From Alicyclobacillaceae bacterium (GTDB taxonomy: Bacteria > Bacillota > Bacilli > Kyrpidiales > Kyrpidiaceae), in contig JASBVN010000004.1 of NCBI GenBank assembly GCA_029961045.1, positions 1 to 64,000 on the forward strand: DNA of 64,000 nucleotides, written 5' to 3'. Below, one piece after another: positions 7,825-18,474 of the stretch. Each line of letters opens with the position of its first letter. Position 1 is the first letter of the stretch. The notes below the pieces were generated by a model that was not told where the DNA came from, did no database searches, and saw only the letters and a list, made by a program, of their open reading frames with translations. Position numbers and translations under genes: made by a program.

Positions 7825-8874
7825 ATGAAACCTTTTCTGCGAAAACGGTGGGTCGGGGTCGAACCGGGGGATCCGCAACCCAAGGGCGAGAAAACGGGCG
7901 GAGCTTCCGGCACCGGCGCGAGTGTGCGCACCGATCTCGCCGTCGAGGCGCACCAACTGGCGGGGGGCGGAGAGATTCCGGGGGTGGACGTCGAGACCTG
8001 GACGGAAGAGGGCATCACGGTGACGCGGATGCACGTCCGGGATGAAGCGGCTTCCAGGAGGTTGGGAAAGGCGGTCGGCCGGTACAGCACCCTGGAAGTC
8101 CCGGGCCTGCGGAAGAGGGACCCGGAACTTCAGGAACGGGTCGCAGCCCGCATGGCGGAAGAACTGAAAATGTTCATCGACCTGCCCGACACGGCACCGG
8201 CCCTGGTCGTAGGGCTGGGCAACTGGAACGTCACTCCCGACTCGCTGGGTCCGATGGTGGTGGAAAAGCTGTTTGTGACCCGACACCTGTTCCATCACTT
8301 TCCCGACGTGATGGGGGATGGATTTCGAAGTGTCAGCGCCGTCGCGCCCGGGGTGCTCGGCATCACCGGAATCGAAACGATGGAGATCGTCCGGGGCATC
8401 GTCCAACACGTCCGGCCGCAATTTGTCATCGCCGTGGACGCCCTGGCGTCCCGATCCACCAAGCGGATGAACACCACCATTCAGATTGCGGACAGCGGGA
8501 TTCACCCCGGTTCGGGAGTGGGAAACCGGAGAAAGGGACTGACCCGGGAAACGCTGGGTGTTCCGGTGTTGGCCGTAGGAGTTCCCACGGTGGTGGAAGC
8601 CGCGACCATCATCCGGGATGCCCTCGACGTGGTCCGGAAACGGCTGGAAGCGGAACGGCCCGGAGAGGCGAGGCCGGCATTCGACCTGTTTACACCGGAA
8701 GAGCGGAGTCGTTGGATCACGGAGATTTTGGACCCCATGGGCGACAATCTCGTCGTCACTCCAAAAGAGATCGACGCCTTTGTCGAAGATGTGGCTCGAA
8801 TTGTGGCCACCGGTTTGAATGTCGCACTTCACCCGGCCGTGACGATGGAAGACGCCCCTCTGTTCACCCACTGA
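7825..8874 (+). CDS. gpr: Germination protease GPR
   Basis: 349-aa spore protease (family A25) that degrades SASPs when the spore germinates. The N-terminal pro-region ends near VRTDLAVEA, where the zymogen is trimmed. The core contains VVGLGNWNVTPDSLGP and FVIAVDALASRS with the conserved aspartates. The length fits the family (about 370 aa). The ATG is 10 nt from GGGAGG; an ATG at 7815 is in another frame. The 184-base space from rpsT holds both divergent promoters, but I cannot read a confident sporulation promoter. It is followed by spoIIP, as in Bacillus. Confidence 0.95.
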   Translation: MKPFLRKRWVGVEPGDPQPKGEKTGGASGTGASVRTDLAVEAHQLAGGGEIPGVDVETWTEEGITVTRMHVRDEAASRRLGKAVGRYSTLEVPGLRKRDPELQERVAARMAEELKMFIDLPDTAPALVVGLGNWNVTPDSLGPMVVEKLFVTRHLFHHFPDVMGDGFRSVSAVAPGVLGITGIETMEIVRGIVQHVRPQFVIAVDALASRSTKRMNTTIQIADSGIHPGSGVGNRRKGLTRETLGVPVLAVGVPTVVEAATIIRDALDVVRKRLEAERPGEARPAFDLFTPEERSRWITEILDPMGDNLVVTPKEIDAFVEDVARIVATGLNVALHPAVTMEDAPLFTH

Positions 8875-8967
8875 GCGGCCCGCCACACCTTACGGGCTTT
8901 GTACAGGCATAGAGCGGCGGATGCCGACATAGCTTGTACCGAGGATGCTGGACAAGGGGTGTCGGCC

Positions 8968-10083
8968 GTGCGCAAACAACCGCCCTTCCGTGTGATCGCC
9001 CTCCGGGTGACGGGACAACTCCCGCGTCTGGGAGCGGCGGCTCTGCTTTCGCTGTCCCTCGCCGCGGTGACGGTCATGGCCTTGGCCTGGCCCGGCCGCC
9101 CGCCCTCCGACCCGGTCGGCCGCCTCGCCAGCCGGGTCGGGACGGATACGTGGAGCACGGTCTTATATGAAGGGATGCCCGCGATGACTCCGTCTGTGGA
9201 CCGTCGGCCGCCTCCCGCCCGTTCCTGGGGCGCCGCCGTGTTTTCCCTGCTCACCGAAGTGGACCCGGCTCATCCCTCCACTTTGCTGAGCCGGGCATTG
9301 CCCGGCATGGCCGAGACCGATTATCCCATCGCGGTAGACGGCGGGGTGGTCGATTTGAGGCCTCCGGACGACGGGTCCCCGTCGCCGAGGTTGTTCAGTG
9401 GAGAACAACCGTCCGCCTCCCCGAAATCGGGGAGCGTCCCCGCTCCGGCGGGGGACCCCGCGGTGTACATCTACCACACTCACAATCGGGAATCGTATTT
9501 GCCGATGCTTCCCGGGCGCACCAACTTCGACGACGCATACGATCAAACGAAAAACATCACCCTCGTCGGCGCCCGTATTGTCGAAGAATTGAAAAAACGC
9601 GGCATTCCGGCGGTGCACACCACTGTCGACTATTACCCCATGGGCGACTACAGCAAAGAATACACCTTCTCCAGAAAAACGGTGGAAGAGGTGTTGAAAC
9701 GGTACCCCCGACTTCAAATCATCCTGGACGTCCACCGGGATTCGGATCCCCGAGGCTTGACCACCGTCGAAATCGGAGGGCAAACCTACGCCAAAATCCG
9801 CTTCATTATCGGGGGAAACAATCCGAATCACGATGCCAATCAGAAGCTGGCGGAGGCGCTCAAAAGCCGGCTGGATCAGGCGTACCCTCACTTGGTGCGG
9901 GACATCTGGGCCAAAAAGAGCACCGTGTACGACGCGACCTACAATCAGGATTTGTCCCCGAACATGGTACTGGTCGAAATCGGAGGGCCGGAAAACACGG
10001 AGGAGGAAGTGTACCGTACGGCGGCTTGCCTGGCCGACGGGATCGCGGCCCTTCTGAGCGAACGCGCCCGGTCCGGAGAATGA
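8968..10083 (+). CDS. spoIIP: Stage II sporulation protein P
   Basis: 371-aa membrane-anchored peptidoglycan amidase/endopeptidase of the SpoIIDMP engulfment complex. Residues about 20-40 form the N-terminal membrane anchor. The catalytic domain has YIYHTHNRESYLP (His and Glu zinc ligands), DVHRDSDPRG and the C-terminal VLVEIGGPENTEEE. The start GTG is chosen for AAGGGGT 7 nt upstream; an in-frame TTG at 8899 adds a segment without similarity. It is divided from gpr by 93 nt that could hold a sigma-E promoter, which I cannot prove. Its partner gene spoIIM is also in this window (43949). Confidence 0.94.
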   Translation: MRKQPPFRVIALRVTGQLPRLGAAALLSLSLAAVTVMALAWPGRPPSDPVGRLASRVGTDTWSTVLYEGMPAMTPSVDRRPPPARSWGAAVFSLLTEVDPAHPSTLLSRALPGMAETDYPIAVDGGVVDLRPPDDGSPSPRLFSGEQPSASPKSGSVPAPAGDPAVYIYHTHNRESYLPMLPGRTNFDDAYDQTKNITLVGARIVEELKKRGIPAVHTTVDYYPMGDYSKEYTFSRKTVEEVLKRYPRLQIILDVHRDSDPRGLTTVEIGGQTYAKIRFIIGGNNPNHDANQKLAEALKSRLDQAYPHLVRDIWAKKSTVYDATYNQDLSPNMVLVEIGGPENTEEEVYRTAACLADGIAALLSERARSGE

Positions 10084-10145
10084 GGGTTTCCCGGGTTTGG
10101 GGACACCTCCCCGCGTCGATACTGGAGCGTAGGAGGGGATGAGCG

Positions 10146-10433
10146 GTGCGGGGTTGGATCGGACGAATCGGGACGTACGCGGCCCTTTTCGCCATGTGCG
10201 GGGGAGTGATCGCCATCGGCCTGGATGTCGCCCAACGAGGCGTCCACGCACTGGCGGGGGACCCGCCTCCGGCTCCGCCTTGGGCTCCTGTCGGCCAGCG
10301 CCTCAACCAGCGCATGGAGGCAGCCGCCAGCGACGTGTCGGCGGCGGTGGAACAACTGGGAATCGCCGCGGGCGGATGGCTGAAAGGACAGACCCGCCAT
10401 CTGCTGGCCAAGGTGTTTTCCGACGGTCCGTAG
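10146..10433 (+). CDS. yqxA: YqxA family protein (DUF3679)
   Basis: 95 aa with one N-terminal membrane helix (about residues 10-27, [18 protein letters not shown]) and a short soluble tail. It occupies the yqxA position between spoIIP and lepA. The GTG start has GTAGGAGGGG upstream. Function is unknown; location suggests a sporulation link. Confidence 0.75.
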   Translation: MRGWIGRIGTYAALFAMCGGVIAIGLDVAQRGVHALAGDPPPAPPWAPVGQRLNQRMEAAASDVSAAVEQLGIAAGGWLKGQTRHLLAKVFSDGP

Positions 10434-10519
10434 GCGGCCCCTCCCCGTCCTTGAAGCCCGGCCGTTCAAATCGGTATAATGCCAGAAGGACGGAAGGGTT
10501 GCAGGGAGGATGGGGTGGC

Positions 10520-12328
10520 GTGGATCCCCGGGAAAGACAGAAGCGAATACGGAACTTTTGCATCATTGCTCACATCGACCACGGGAAATCGACCTTAGCG
10601 GACCGGATTCTCGAATATACCGGCGCTTTGACCGCCCGAGAAATGCAAGATCAAGTGCTGGACCAAATGGACCTCGAGCGGGAACGGGGGATCACCATTA
10701 AACTGCAGGCGGTGCGCCTCGAATACCGGGCCAAGGACGGGGAAACGTACACTTTGCATTTGATCGACACCCCTGGACATGTGGATTTCAGTTACGAAGT
10801 TTCCCGGAGCCTGGCTGCGTGCGAGGGGGCTCTCCTGGTGGTGGACGCGGCCCAGGGCATCGAGGCGCAAACGCTGGCCAACGTCTATTTGGCCCTGGAC
10901 AACAATCTCGAAATCCTCCCGGTGATCAACAAAATCGACCTTCCGAGCGCCGATCCCGAGCGGGTCAAGCGGGAGATCGAGGAGGTCATCGGCCTCGATG
11001 CCCAGGAGGCGGTTCTCGCCTCCGCGAAAGAAGGCATCGGCATCGAGGAAATTTTGGAACAGATTGTAACGAAAATTCCGCCCCCTTCGGGCGACCCGGA
11101 GGCGCCTCTCCAGGCGTTGATTTTTGATTCCCATTACGACGCCTATAAGGGCGTCATCGTGTATGTGCGGGTGGTCAACGGCACCCTCAAGCCCGGTATG
11201 CGCATCCGGATGATGGCGACCGGAGCCGAGTTTGAAGTGGTGGAAGTGGGGACCTTCAAACCCAAGATGACCCCCGTGGACGAGCTGACGGTGGGGGACG
11301 TCGGCTTTTTGGCGGCCGCCATCAAGAACGTGCGGGACACTCGGGTCGGGGATACGGTGACCGAAGCAGATCGGCCGGCCTCGGAACCTCTGCCGGGATA
11401 TCGCAAAATCAATCCGATGGTTTTTTGCGGCCTGTACCCGGTGGACTCCAATGATTACCAGGACCTCCGGGAAGCGCTGGAGAAGCTCGAGCTGAACGAT
11501 GCGTCTTTGACTTACGAACCGGAGACCTCCGGAGCTCTCGGATTCGGGTTTCGGTGCGGTTTTCTCGGCCTTCTCCATATGGAAATCGTCCAGGAACGGT
11601 TGGAACGGGAATACGGGCTGCAGTTGATCACCACTGCCCCGAGCGTGGTCTACCATGTGTACACCACCAAGGGAGAGATGATCCCCGTGGACAATCCCAG
11701 CCGGATGCCCGATCCGGCGCGGATCGACCATATCGAGGAACCGTACGTCAAGGCGTCGATCATCGTTCCCAGGGATTACGTCGGTCCGGTGATGGAACTG
11801 TGCCAGGAAAAGCGCGGGGAATTTAAGGACATGCAGTATCTGGACGAAAACCGGGTGACCCTGGTTTACGAACTGCCCCTGACGGAAATTGTGTACGACT
11901 TTTTCGACCGGTTGAAATCGAGCACCAAAGGATACGCCTCCCTGGATTATGAGCTGGTCGGATACCGGCCTTCCGATTTGGTGCGGATGGACATTCTCAT
12001 CAACGGGGAGATGGTGGACGCCCTGTCCTGCATCGTCCACCGGGACCGGGCGTATCAGCGGGGAAGGGCGTTGTGCGAACGGCTCAAGGAGTTGATCCCC
12101 AGGCAGTTGTTCGAAGTGCCGATCCAAGCGGCCGTCGGCAACCGGGTCATCGCCCGGGAAACGATCCGGGCTCTGCGGAAAAACGTGCTCGCCAAGTGTT
12201 ACGGCGGCGATATCACCCGAAAGCGCAAACTGTTGGAAAAGCAAAAGGAAGGCAAGAAGAGGATGAAACAGGTGGGGAACGTCGAAATTCCGCAGGAAGC
12301 CTTCATGGCGGTGTTGAAAATCGAGTAA
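10520..12328 (+). CDS. lepA: Elongation factor 4 (LepA)
   Basis: 602-aa translational GTPase that acts on stalled or mispositioned ribosomes and in 30S biogenesis. G1 [10 protein letters not shown]3 DTPGHVDF and G4 NKIDLP are intact. EF-G-like domains and the LepA-specific C-terminal domain follow, ending in [14 protein letters not shown]. The GTG start follows AGGGAGGA by 9 nt and gives the family N-terminus; the much longer open frame upstream overlaps yqxA and is a shadow. The spacing to hemW is 88 nt with GC-rich repeats but no T run. Confidence 0.97.
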   Translation: MDPRERQKRIRNFCIIAHIDHGKSTLADRILEYTGALTAREMQDQVLDQMDLERERGITIKLQAVRLEYRAKDGETYTLHLIDTPGHVDFSYEVSRSLAACEGALLVVDAAQGIEAQTLANVYLALDNNLEILPVINKIDLPSADPERVKREIEEVIGLDAQEAVLASAKEGIGIEEILEQIVTKIPPPSGDPEAPLQALIFDSHYDAYKGVIVYVRVVNGTLKPGMRIRMMATGAEFEVVEVGTFKPKMTPVDELTVGDVGFLAAAIKNVRDTRVGDTVTEADRPASEPLPGYRKINPMVFCGLYPVDSNDYQDLREALEKLELNDASLTYEPETSGALGFGFRCGFLGLLHMEIVQERLEREYGLQLITTAPSVVYHVYTTKGEMIPVDNPSRMPDPARIDHIEEPYVKASIIVPRDYVGPVMELCQEKRGEFKDMQYLDENRVTLVYELPLTEIVYDFFDRLKSSTKGYASLDYELVGYRPSDLVRMDILINGEMVDALSCIVHRDRAYQRGRALCERLKELIPRQLFEVPIQAAVGNRVIARETIRALRKNVLAKCYGGDITRKRKLLEKQKEGKKRMKQVGNVEIPQEAFMAVLKIE

Positions 12329-12416
12329 CGGCGCGCGGCGGGGTCGCCGGGCGCCGCGTTGTTTGGGCGTGGCGCCGCAAAAACGCGTGGCGCTTGCGCC
12401 CAGGGGGGCGGAAGGG

Positions 12417-13568
12417 ATGGTCGAGGCGCTGTACATTCACATTCCCTTTTGTGTGAGCAAATGCTATTATTGCGATTTCAATTCATACGTGGCCGGTGAG
12501 GAGGTGCGGGAGCGCTTTCTCGGCGCTCTGGAAGCGGATCTCGCCCGACTGGCGGCGTGCCGTCCAGATGTTCGGCTCCGGAGCGTGTACTTCGGAGGCG
12601 GCACCCCGAGCATGTTGACGGCCCCCCAGTGGGACCGGATTCTGAGCGTTTTGCACCGGAGGTTTCGCTTGGAGCCGGATGTGGAGATCACCGTCGAGGT
12701 CAACCCCGGGACGGCGGACCGGGAAAAGCTCCGGGCGATGATCGCCGGTGGGGTGAATCGCCTCAGCTTCGGGGTCCAGGCTTTCCAGCCCCGATTGCTC
12801 CGGCTGCTGGGGAGGTCCCACGGCGTGGATGAAATTTATGAAAGTTACCGGTTGGCCCGGGAAGCGGGAGAGGTGTCCGTCAACTTCGATCTGATGTTCG
12901 GCCTGCCGGATCAGACGATGGCCGACTGGCGGGAGTCGTTGAGAGAAGCCCTGTCTCTCGGCCCGGATCACCTTTCCGCTTACGGGCTCAAAATCGAAGA
13001 AGGAACGCCTTATGCCCGGTGGCACGAAAAGGGGTTCCTTCACCTCCCGCCCGAAGAACTCGAAGTTCGGATGTACGAGGAACTGCTCGAAAGAACGGCC
13101 GCCTGCGGGTATGAACACTACGAGATCAGCAACTTCGCCCGTCCGGGTGCCCGCTGCCGTCACAACGAGGTGTATTGGCGCAATGAACCCTATTTGGCCG
13201 CCGGGCCCGGAGCTCACGGCTACGCGGACGGCGTCCGGTACGCGCTGGTTCGGGACGTGCCGGAGTATATGGACCGCTTGGCCAAGGGGGAAGACATCGT
13301 GGAGGAGCGGCGCGTCGTAGACCTTCGCGAGGCCATGGAAGACGAGATGATTCTGGGGTTGCGACTGCTGGAAGGGGTCGACGACCGGGTTTTCCGCCGG
13401 CGTTACGGACGGTCGATGTTCGACGTGTTCGCCGGCCCGATTTCGGAACAGATGGAAAAGGGGATGTTGATTCGAGAAGGGGAGCGGGTGCGTTTGACCG
13501 CAGAGGCGCTGTGGGTCAGCAATGAAGTTTTCCAATCCTTCCTTTCGCGATCCGTTGACAAGGTCTGA
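12417..13568 (+). CDS. hemW: HemW, radical-SAM heme chaperone (HemN-like)
   Basis: 383-aa radical SAM protein. The cluster motif CVSKCYYCDF is CxxxCxxC followed by DF, the HemW form, and lacks the extra cysteine of true coproporphyrinogen III dehydrogenase (CxxxCxxCxC). HNEVYW near residue 240 is the heme-binding family motif. The ATG is chosen because similarity begins at EALYIHIPFC right after it; the ribosome site (GGGGGG) is only fair. Gene order lepA-hemW-hrcA is that of Bacillus. Confidence 0.9.
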   Translation: MVEALYIHIPFCVSKCYYCDFNSYVAGEEVRERFLGALEADLARLAACRPDVRLRSVYFGGGTPSMLTAPQWDRILSVLHRRFRLEPDVEITVEVNPGTADREKLRAMIAGGVNRLSFGVQAFQPRLLRLLGRSHGVDEIYESYRLAREAGEVSVNFDLMFGLPDQTMADWRESLREALSLGPDHLSAYGLKIEEGTPYARWHEKGFLHLPPEELEVRMYEELLERTAACGYEHYEISNFARPGARCRHNEVYWRNEPYLAAGPGAHGYADGVRYALVRDVPEYMDRLAKGEDIVEERRVVDLREAMEDEMILGLRLLEGVDDRVFRRRYGRSMFDVFAGPISEQMEKGMLIREGERVRLTAEALWVSNEVFQSFLSRSVDKV

Positions 13569-13584
13569 AGCCGTTTGGTATTTT
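13555..13584 (+). promoter_or_regulatory. Sigma-A promoter of the hrcA-dnaK operon
   Basis: TTGACA (13555-13560), an 18-nt spacer and TATTTT (13579-13584). The -35 box overlaps the last codons of hemW. The start point would fall just before or within the CIRCE element, the usual arrangement for HrcA repression. Confidence 0.8.
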
Positions 13585-13598
13585 CAACATATGGAGGT

Positions 13599-13625
13599 TT
13601 AGCACTCGCCGGATGTGAGTGCTAA
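13599..13625. promoter_or_regulatory. CIRCE operator (HrcA binding site)
   Basis: A perfect match to the consensus: TTAGCACTC, a 9-nt spacer, then GAGTGCTAA. HrcA, encoded directly downstream, binds it with help from GroE and represses the heat-shock operon. Confidence 0.98.
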
Positions 13626-13643
13626 CAGACGGGGGTGCCGGAG

Positions 13644-14666
13644 ATGCTCACCGAACGGCAGCAACTGATCTTGCGGTTGATTGTCGACGACTACATCCGT
13701 TCCGCCGAACCCGTCGGGTCCCGGACGATTTCCAAGCGCATGGAGATTCACCTGAGCCCGGCCACCATTCGCAACGAAATGAGCGATTTGGAAGAGATGG
13801 GTTACCTCGAGCAACCCCATACCTCCGCCGGGCGCGTACCTTCGCAAAAGGGTTACCGGTTTTATGTGGATCATTTGTTGGAACCCTCGGATCTCAAGCC
13901 CGCCGAGATCCTGAAAATCCGGCGCTTGTTCCGGGAACGTCTCGACGCGATGGAACATGTGGTCCGGCAGACGGCGGGCATTTTGTCCACTTTGACCAAT
14001 TATACGGCCTTTGTCCTCGGACCGATGGTGGACGAGGCGAAACTGCGCCACATTCAGATCATTCCGCTCGGAGAATGGGCGGCGGTGGCCATTCTGGTCA
14101 CCGATACGGGGCACGTCGAAAAAAAGACGGTGATTCTTCCCGACCCGTCGTTGTTGGCGGAAATCCACAAACTGGTTGATTTGTTGAATTCCCGTTTGAT
14201 CGGGGTGTCGATCAGCGAATTGAAAGAGCGCATCGAACAGGAAATCGGGAAGGAGTTGCGCCGGCATGCCGACCATTATGAGCGCGTGCTCGGTTTGATC
14301 GACGAGCTGACCGCTTCCGCCGAGGAACAGGTCTATGTGGGCGGTGCGACCAAGATCCTCGAACAACCGGAGTTCCGGGATGTGGAAAAAATCAAGCCCC
14401 TTCTGGTGATGCTGGAAGACGCGCATGTGGTCGCGCGGTTGGCGGGCAGTCCGAGCCGCCAGGGGATTCAAGTGCGGATCGGGGACGAGAATCCTCTCTC
14501 GGCGGTCCGGGAATGCAGTGTGGTCACGGCGACGTACCGGATGCGGGGCGGACAGGTGGGGACGATCGGCGTGGTCGGACCGACCCGCATGGAGTACGGG
14601 CGGGTGATCGGGGTCTTGCAATACCTCTCCAACGTATTGACGGAGTTGTTCAATCGGGGTGCTTGA
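13644..14666 (+). CDS. hrcA: Heat-inducible transcription repressor HrcA
   Basis: 340-aa repressor of class I heat-shock genes. A winged-helix domain occupies about residues 1-100 (MLTERQQLIL, PVGSRTISKR, SPATIRNEM, HTSAGRVPS), followed by the dimerisation and GAF-like domains. The ATG at 13644 gives the family N-terminus exactly; a GTG 9 bases earlier would add three residues. It is the first gene of the CIRCE-controlled operon and therefore autoregulated. Confidence 0.97.
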   Translation: MLTERQQLILRLIVDDYIRSAEPVGSRTISKRMEIHLSPATIRNEMSDLEEMGYLEQPHTSAGRVPSQKGYRFYVDHLLEPSDLKPAEILKIRRLFRERLDAMEHVVRQTAGILSTLTNYTAFVLGPMVDEAKLRHIQIIPLGEWAAVAILVTDTGHVEKKTVILPDPSLLAEIHKLVDLLNSRLIGVSISELKERIEQEIGKELRRHADHYERVLGLIDELTASAEEQVYVGGATKILEQPEFRDVEKIKPLLVMLEDAHVVARLAGSPSRQGIQVRIGDENPLSAVRECSVVTATYRMRGGQVGTIGVVGPTRMEYGRVIGVLQYLSNVLTELFNRGA

Positions 14667-14680
14667 AAGGGGGCGTCGTT

Positions 14681-15364
14681 GTGGAAGAGCGGGATGCGCA
14701 CCGGCGGGAGACGGGCGAAGGCGACGGGCCAGGCGGCCGGCTGGGTGAGCAAGAGGAAACGGCCGCCGCCCCGGGAGTCGCGGATCGCCAGGAACCCGGT
14801 CCGGTTGGAGAGGAAGGGATACCTGGTCCCGGAGATGCGGCCGAGCCGGAAAAGGAAACTTCCTCCTCCGGTTTGGAGGATGAGGAGCCGGGGGAAGGAG
14901 AGGGCGCTGCGATTTTGGAAGAAGTGGAGCGTTTGCGGCAGGAGTCGGAACAGTGGCGGCAGCGCGCCCTCCGGATGCAGGCGGATTTTGAGAATTTCCG
15001 GCGCCGTACCCGGCAGGAGCGGGAGGAATGGTCCGCGGCTGCGGCCATGAAACTGTTGGAGCAGATGTTGCCCGTTTTGGACAATCTGGAACTGGCGCTC
15101 CGCACGGCGCGGGACGCTCAGGATGTGCAGTCGGTGTTGCAGGGCGTGGAGATGGTGGTCCGCCAGTTCCGGGAGGTGCTCCAGCGCGAAGGGGTGGAGG
15201 CCATCGAAGCGGTCGGGCAACCCTTCGATCCCACCCTCCACGAGGCGGTGGTGCAGGAGTCCGACCCCTCCCGGCCGCCCGGGACGGTGATCGAAGAGCT
15301 TCGGAAAGGGTATCGGTATAAGGACAAGGTGCTCCGTCCGGCCATGGTCAAGGTCAACGGATAA
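14681..15364 (+). CDS. grpE: Nucleotide exchange factor GrpE
   Basis: 227-aa co-chaperone that releases ADP from DnaK. An unusually long acidic, low-complexity N-terminus (about residues 1-80, rich in E and G) precedes the coiled coil (EEVERLRQESEQWRQRALRM). The conserved head domain begins at QADFENFRRRT and includes VEAIEAVGQPFDPTLHEAV. The GTG start is placed by AAAGGGGG 8 nt upstream. It sits between hrcA and dnaK with short spacing. Confidence 0.95.
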   Translation: MEERDAHRRETGEGDGPGGRLGEQEETAAAPGVADRQEPGPVGEEGIPGPGDAAEPEKETSSSGLEDEEPGEGEGAAILEEVERLRQESEQWRQRALRMQADFENFRRRTRQEREEWSAAAAMKLLEQMLPVLDNLELALRTARDAQDVQSVLQGVEMVVRQFREVLQREGVEAIEAVGQPFDPTLHEAVVQESDPSRPPGTVIEELRKGYRYKDKVLRPAMVKVNG

Positions 15365-15381
15365 ACTGGGAGGGATAAAAG

Positions 15382-17229
15382 ATGGGCAAAGTCATCGGGA
15401 TCGACCTGGGAACGACCAACTCCTGCGTGGCGGTTATGGAAGGCGGCGAGCCGGTGGTCATCCCCAACGCCGAAGGGGGCCGCACGACTCCTTCGGTGGT
15501 GGCTTTCACGAAGACCGGGGAACGCCTCGTGGGCGACGTGGCCAAACGGCAGGCCATCACCAACCCGGATCGCACCGTCATTTCGATCAAACGCCACATG
15601 GGCACCGATTACAAGGTGCACATCGACGGAAAGGCCTATACTCCCCAGGAGATTTCGGCGATGATTCTGCAGAAACTGAAGGCGGACGCCGAGGCGTACC
15701 TGGGGGAGCCCGTGACCCAGGCGGTGATCACCGTGCCGGCGTATTTCAACGACAGCCAGCGGCAAGCCACGGTGGACGCCGGGAAAATCGCCGGATTGGA
15801 AGTGTTGCGCATCGTAAACGAGCCCACGGCCGCTTCTCTGGCCTACGGGTTGGATAAGGCGGAGGACCAGACGATTCTGGTATACGACCTCGGGGGCGGG
15901 ACCTTCGACGTATCCATCCTGGAATTGGGGGACGGCGTGTTCGAGGTCAAGGCCACCAGCGGGAACAACCGGCTGGGGGGCGATGATTTCGATCAGCGGA
16001 TTATGGATTATCTGATCGACCTGTTCAAAAAGGACACGGGGATCGATCTCAGCGGCGACCGGATGGCCCTGCAACGCCTCAAGGACGCCGCCGAGAAAGC
16101 GAAAAAGGAACTGTCCAGCGCCCTGACGACGACGATTTCACTGCCCTTTATCGCCGCAGACAGCACGGGGCCCAAGCATCTGGAGGTCGACCTCACGCGG
16201 GCGAAATTCGAAGAATTGACGGCGGACTTGGTGGAAATGACCCTCGGCCCGACCCGTCAGGCGCTCGAGGACGCGGGACTGACGCCGGACCAGATCGACA
16301 AGGTCATCTTGGTGGGCGGTTCCACCCGAATTCCGGCCGTTCAGGAGGCCGTCCGGAAGTTTATTGGAAAAGAGCCCTCTAAGGGAGTCAATCCCGACGA
16401 GGTGGTGGCGGTGGGCGCCGCCATCCAAGCGGGGGTGTTGACGGGGGAAGTCAAGGACATCGTCTTGTTGGACGTGACCCCGCTATCCTTGGGCATTGAG
16501 ACCCTCGGCGGAGTGTTCACAAAACTGATTGAACGCAATACCACGATCCCGACGTCGAAGAGTCAAATTTTTACCACGGCGGCGGACAACCAGACGTCGG
16601 TGGAAATCCACGTGCTGCAGGGCGAGCGGGAGATGGCCAAGGACAACAAGACGCTGGGCCGCTTCACCCTTACGGACATTCCGCCTGCTCCCCGGGGCGT
16701 TCCCCAGATCGAAGTGACGTTCGACATCGACGCCAACGGCATCGTAAACGTGTCGGCTAAGGATCTCGGCACCGGAAAGAGCCAAAAGATCACCATCACC
16801 TCTTCTAGCGGGCTTTCGAAGGAAGAGGTCGATCGGATGGTGAGAGAGGCGCAGATGTACGCCGAGGAAGACCGGAAGCGCCGGCAGGAAGTGGAGATTC
16901 GCAATCAGGCGGATTCCTTGATTTACACGACCGAAAAAACTTTAAAGGATCTCGGCGACAAAGTCGACAAGGCGGACGTCGAAAAGGCCGAGGCGGCCAA
17001 GCAGAAACTGAAGGACGCCTTGGCGGGATCGGACGTCGAAGCGATCAAGAAGGCGACGGAAGAGTTGCAGCAAGTGGTGCAGCAACTGTCGGTGAAGCTT
17101 TATCAGCAGGCGGCCCAAGGGACGGCCGGCCAGTCGAGCGGGGTCGGCGGAGGCGGAGCCGCGTCCGGCCAAGGCAAGGACAATGTCGTGGATGCCGATT
17201 ATACGGTGGTGGACGACGATAAAAAGTGA
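15382..17229 (+). CDS. dnaK: Chaperone DnaK (Hsp70)
   Basis: 615 aa. The ATPase domain (1-~360) has [30 protein letters not shown] and [14 protein letters not shown]. The linker [19 protein letters not shown] leads into the substrate-binding beta domain and the helical lid, ending in a Gly-rich tail and [14 protein letters not shown]. It lacks the 24-residue insertion of Gram-negative DnaK, as expected for a Firmicute. It works with GrpE and DnaJ encoded on either side. A strong terminator-like hairpin follows the stop codon. Confidence 0.98.
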   Translation: MGKVIGIDLGTTNSCVAVMEGGEPVVIPNAEGGRTTPSVVAFTKTGERLVGDVAKRQAITNPDRTVISIKRHMGTDYKVHIDGKAYTPQEISAMILQKLKADAEAYLGEPVTQAVITVPAYFNDSQRQATVDAGKIAGLEVLRIVNEPTAASLAYGLDKAEDQTILVYDLGGGTFDVSILELGDGVFEVKATSGNNRLGGDDFDQRIMDYLIDLFKKDTGIDLSGDRMALQRLKDAAEKAKKELSSALTTTISLPFIAADSTGPKHLEVDLTRAKFEELTADLVEMTLGPTRQALEDAGLTPDQIDKVILVGGSTRIPAVQEAVRKFIGKEPSKGVNPDEVVAVGAAIQAGVLTGEVKDIVLLDVTPLSLGIETLGGVFTKLIERNTTIPTSKSQIFTTAADNQTSVEIHVLQGEREMAKDNKTLGRFTLTDIPPAPRGVPQIEVTFDIDANGIVNVSAKDLGTGKSQKITITSSSGLSKEEVDRMVREAQMYAEEDRKRRQEVEIRNQADSLIYTTEKTLKDLGDKVDKADVEKAEAAKQKLKDALAGSDVEAIKKATEELQQVVQQLSVKLYQQAAQGTAGQSSGVGGGGAASGQGKDNVVDADYTVVDDDKK

Positions 17230-17236
17230 ACGACTC

Positions 17237-17288
17237 GGCCAAAGCCGCGCCGGGAACGGCCCGGCCGCTTTGGCCTTTTGTGGTTTTT
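17237..17288 (+). terminator. Hairpin/terminator between dnaK and dnaJ
   Basis: GGCCAAAGC (17237-17245) pairs with GCTTTGGCC (17267-17275), and the interior GCCGGG/CCCGGC extends the stem. TTTTGTGGTTTTT follows. This should end part of the dnaK transcript and lower dnaJ relative to dnaK, or act as an mRNA-processing barrier. Confidence 0.75.
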
Positions 17289-17325
17289 CCTGCCAGCGGG
17301 CGGGTGCGGGTGAGGAGGTGCCTGT

Positions 17326-18474
17326 GTGAGCAAGCGCGACTATTATGAGGTTCTGGGGGTGGACCGCAACGCCTCCCCGGAAGAAATCAAAAAGGCCTAC
17401 CGCAAGCTGGCCCGCCAGTATCATCCCGACGTCAACAAAGCGGACCCACAGGCTGCCGAAAAGTTCAAGGAAATCAACGAAGCGTACGAAGTGCTTTCGG
17501 ATCCCGAGAAGCGGCGTCAGTACGATCAATTCGGCCATGCCGGGGTCGGCCAGGGCCCTGGGTTTCAAGGCGCCGGCCAAGGCGGATTCGATTTCGGCGA
17601 CTTCGGCGGAATCGGCGACCTGTTCGATATGTTTTTCGGCGGCGGACGGCGGAGGGCGGGGCCGGAGCGCGGAGCCGATCTGGAATACGATCTGACCGTC
17701 GAGTTTCGCGAGGCGGCGTTTGGGACGGAAAAGGAGATTCGCGTCCCCCGTACGGAAACGTGCGACCGGTGCGGCGGAAGCGGGGCGCGTCCCGGAACGA
17801 GGCCGGAGAGGTGCCCGACCTGCGGCGGTACCGGCCATCAAGAGACGGTCATGAACACTCCCTTCGGCCGCGTGGTCAACCGCCGGGTGTGCCCGACCTG
17901 CCGCGGGGAGGGGCGGTACATTCCGGAGCCCTGTCCGAAGTGCGGCGGCCGCGGCCAGGTGCGGGTGATGCGGACCGTTCAGGTCAAAGTCCCCGCCGGA
18001 GTCGACGAGGGGAACCGGATCCGTTTGGCCGGACACGGGGAGCCGGGAAGCCGGGGCGGTCCTCCCGGAGATTTGTACATCGTGGTCCACATCCGCCCGG
18101 ATCCGTTCTTCGAACGGGATGAATACGATGTCCACTGTCGCGTGCCGATTACGTTCGTTCAGGCGGCTCTCGGGGACGAGATCGAAGTGCCGACCCTCGA
18201 AGGACGGGTGAAATTGAAGATTCCTCCGGGCACCCAGACGGGGACGTCGTTCCGGTTGAAGGGAAAGGGCATCCCGCGTCTGCGGGGCGGAGGGAGAGGG
18301 GACCAACACGTCCACGTGGTGGTGGTCACTCCGACCAAGCTGTCGGACCGGGCTCGGGAATTGCTGCGGGAATTGGGCCGGGAACTCGGAGAGGATACCC
18401 ATGAACAGGGTCAGACATTTTTCGAGCGGATGAAAGCCGCCTTCATGCGGGAGGGAACGGGGAGGAACGGATGA
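17326..18474 (+). CDS. dnaJ: Chaperone DnaJ (Hsp40)
   Basis: 382 aa. The J domain (1-70) carries the HPD triad (YHPDV) that stimulates the DnaK ATPase. A Gly/Phe-rich linker follows, then four zinc-binding repeats [24 protein letters not shown] and CPKCGGRG, and the C-terminal substrate domains. The GTG start has GTGAGGAGGTG upstream. It overlaps prmA by four bases. Confidence 0.97.
   Translation: MSKRDYYEVLGVDRNASPEEIKKAYRKLARQYHPDVNKADPQAAEKFKEINEAYEVLSDPEKRRQYDQFGHAGVGQGPGFQGAGQGGFDFGDFGGIGDLFDMFFGGGRRRAGPERGADLEYDLTVEFREAAFGTEKEIRVPRTETCDRCGGSGARPGTRPERCPTCGGTGHQETVMNTPFGRVVNRRVCPTCRGEGRYIPEPCPKCGGRGQVRVMRTVQVKVPAGVDEGNRIRLAGHGEPGSRGGPPGDLYIVVHIRPDPFFERDEYDVHCRVPITFVQAALGDEIEVPTLEGRVKLKIPPGTQTGTSFRLKGKGIPRLRGGGRGDQHVHVVVVTPTKLSDRARELLRELGRELGEDTHEQGQTFFERMKAAFMREGTGRNG

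Noticed and set aside
7702-8886. 394-aa minus-strand frame opposite gpr
   Set aside because: Shadow frame; composition is rich in R, H, P and G, typical of antisense reading of high-GC genes.
12329-12365. GC-rich hairpin between lepA and hemW as terminator
   Set aside because: The stem is imperfect and lacks a T tract; the genes are probably co-transcribed.
10595-12436. 613-aa minus-strand open frame across lepA
   Set aside because: It is a GC-driven shadow of a fully conserved gene on the plus strand, with no family resemblance and no ribosome site.
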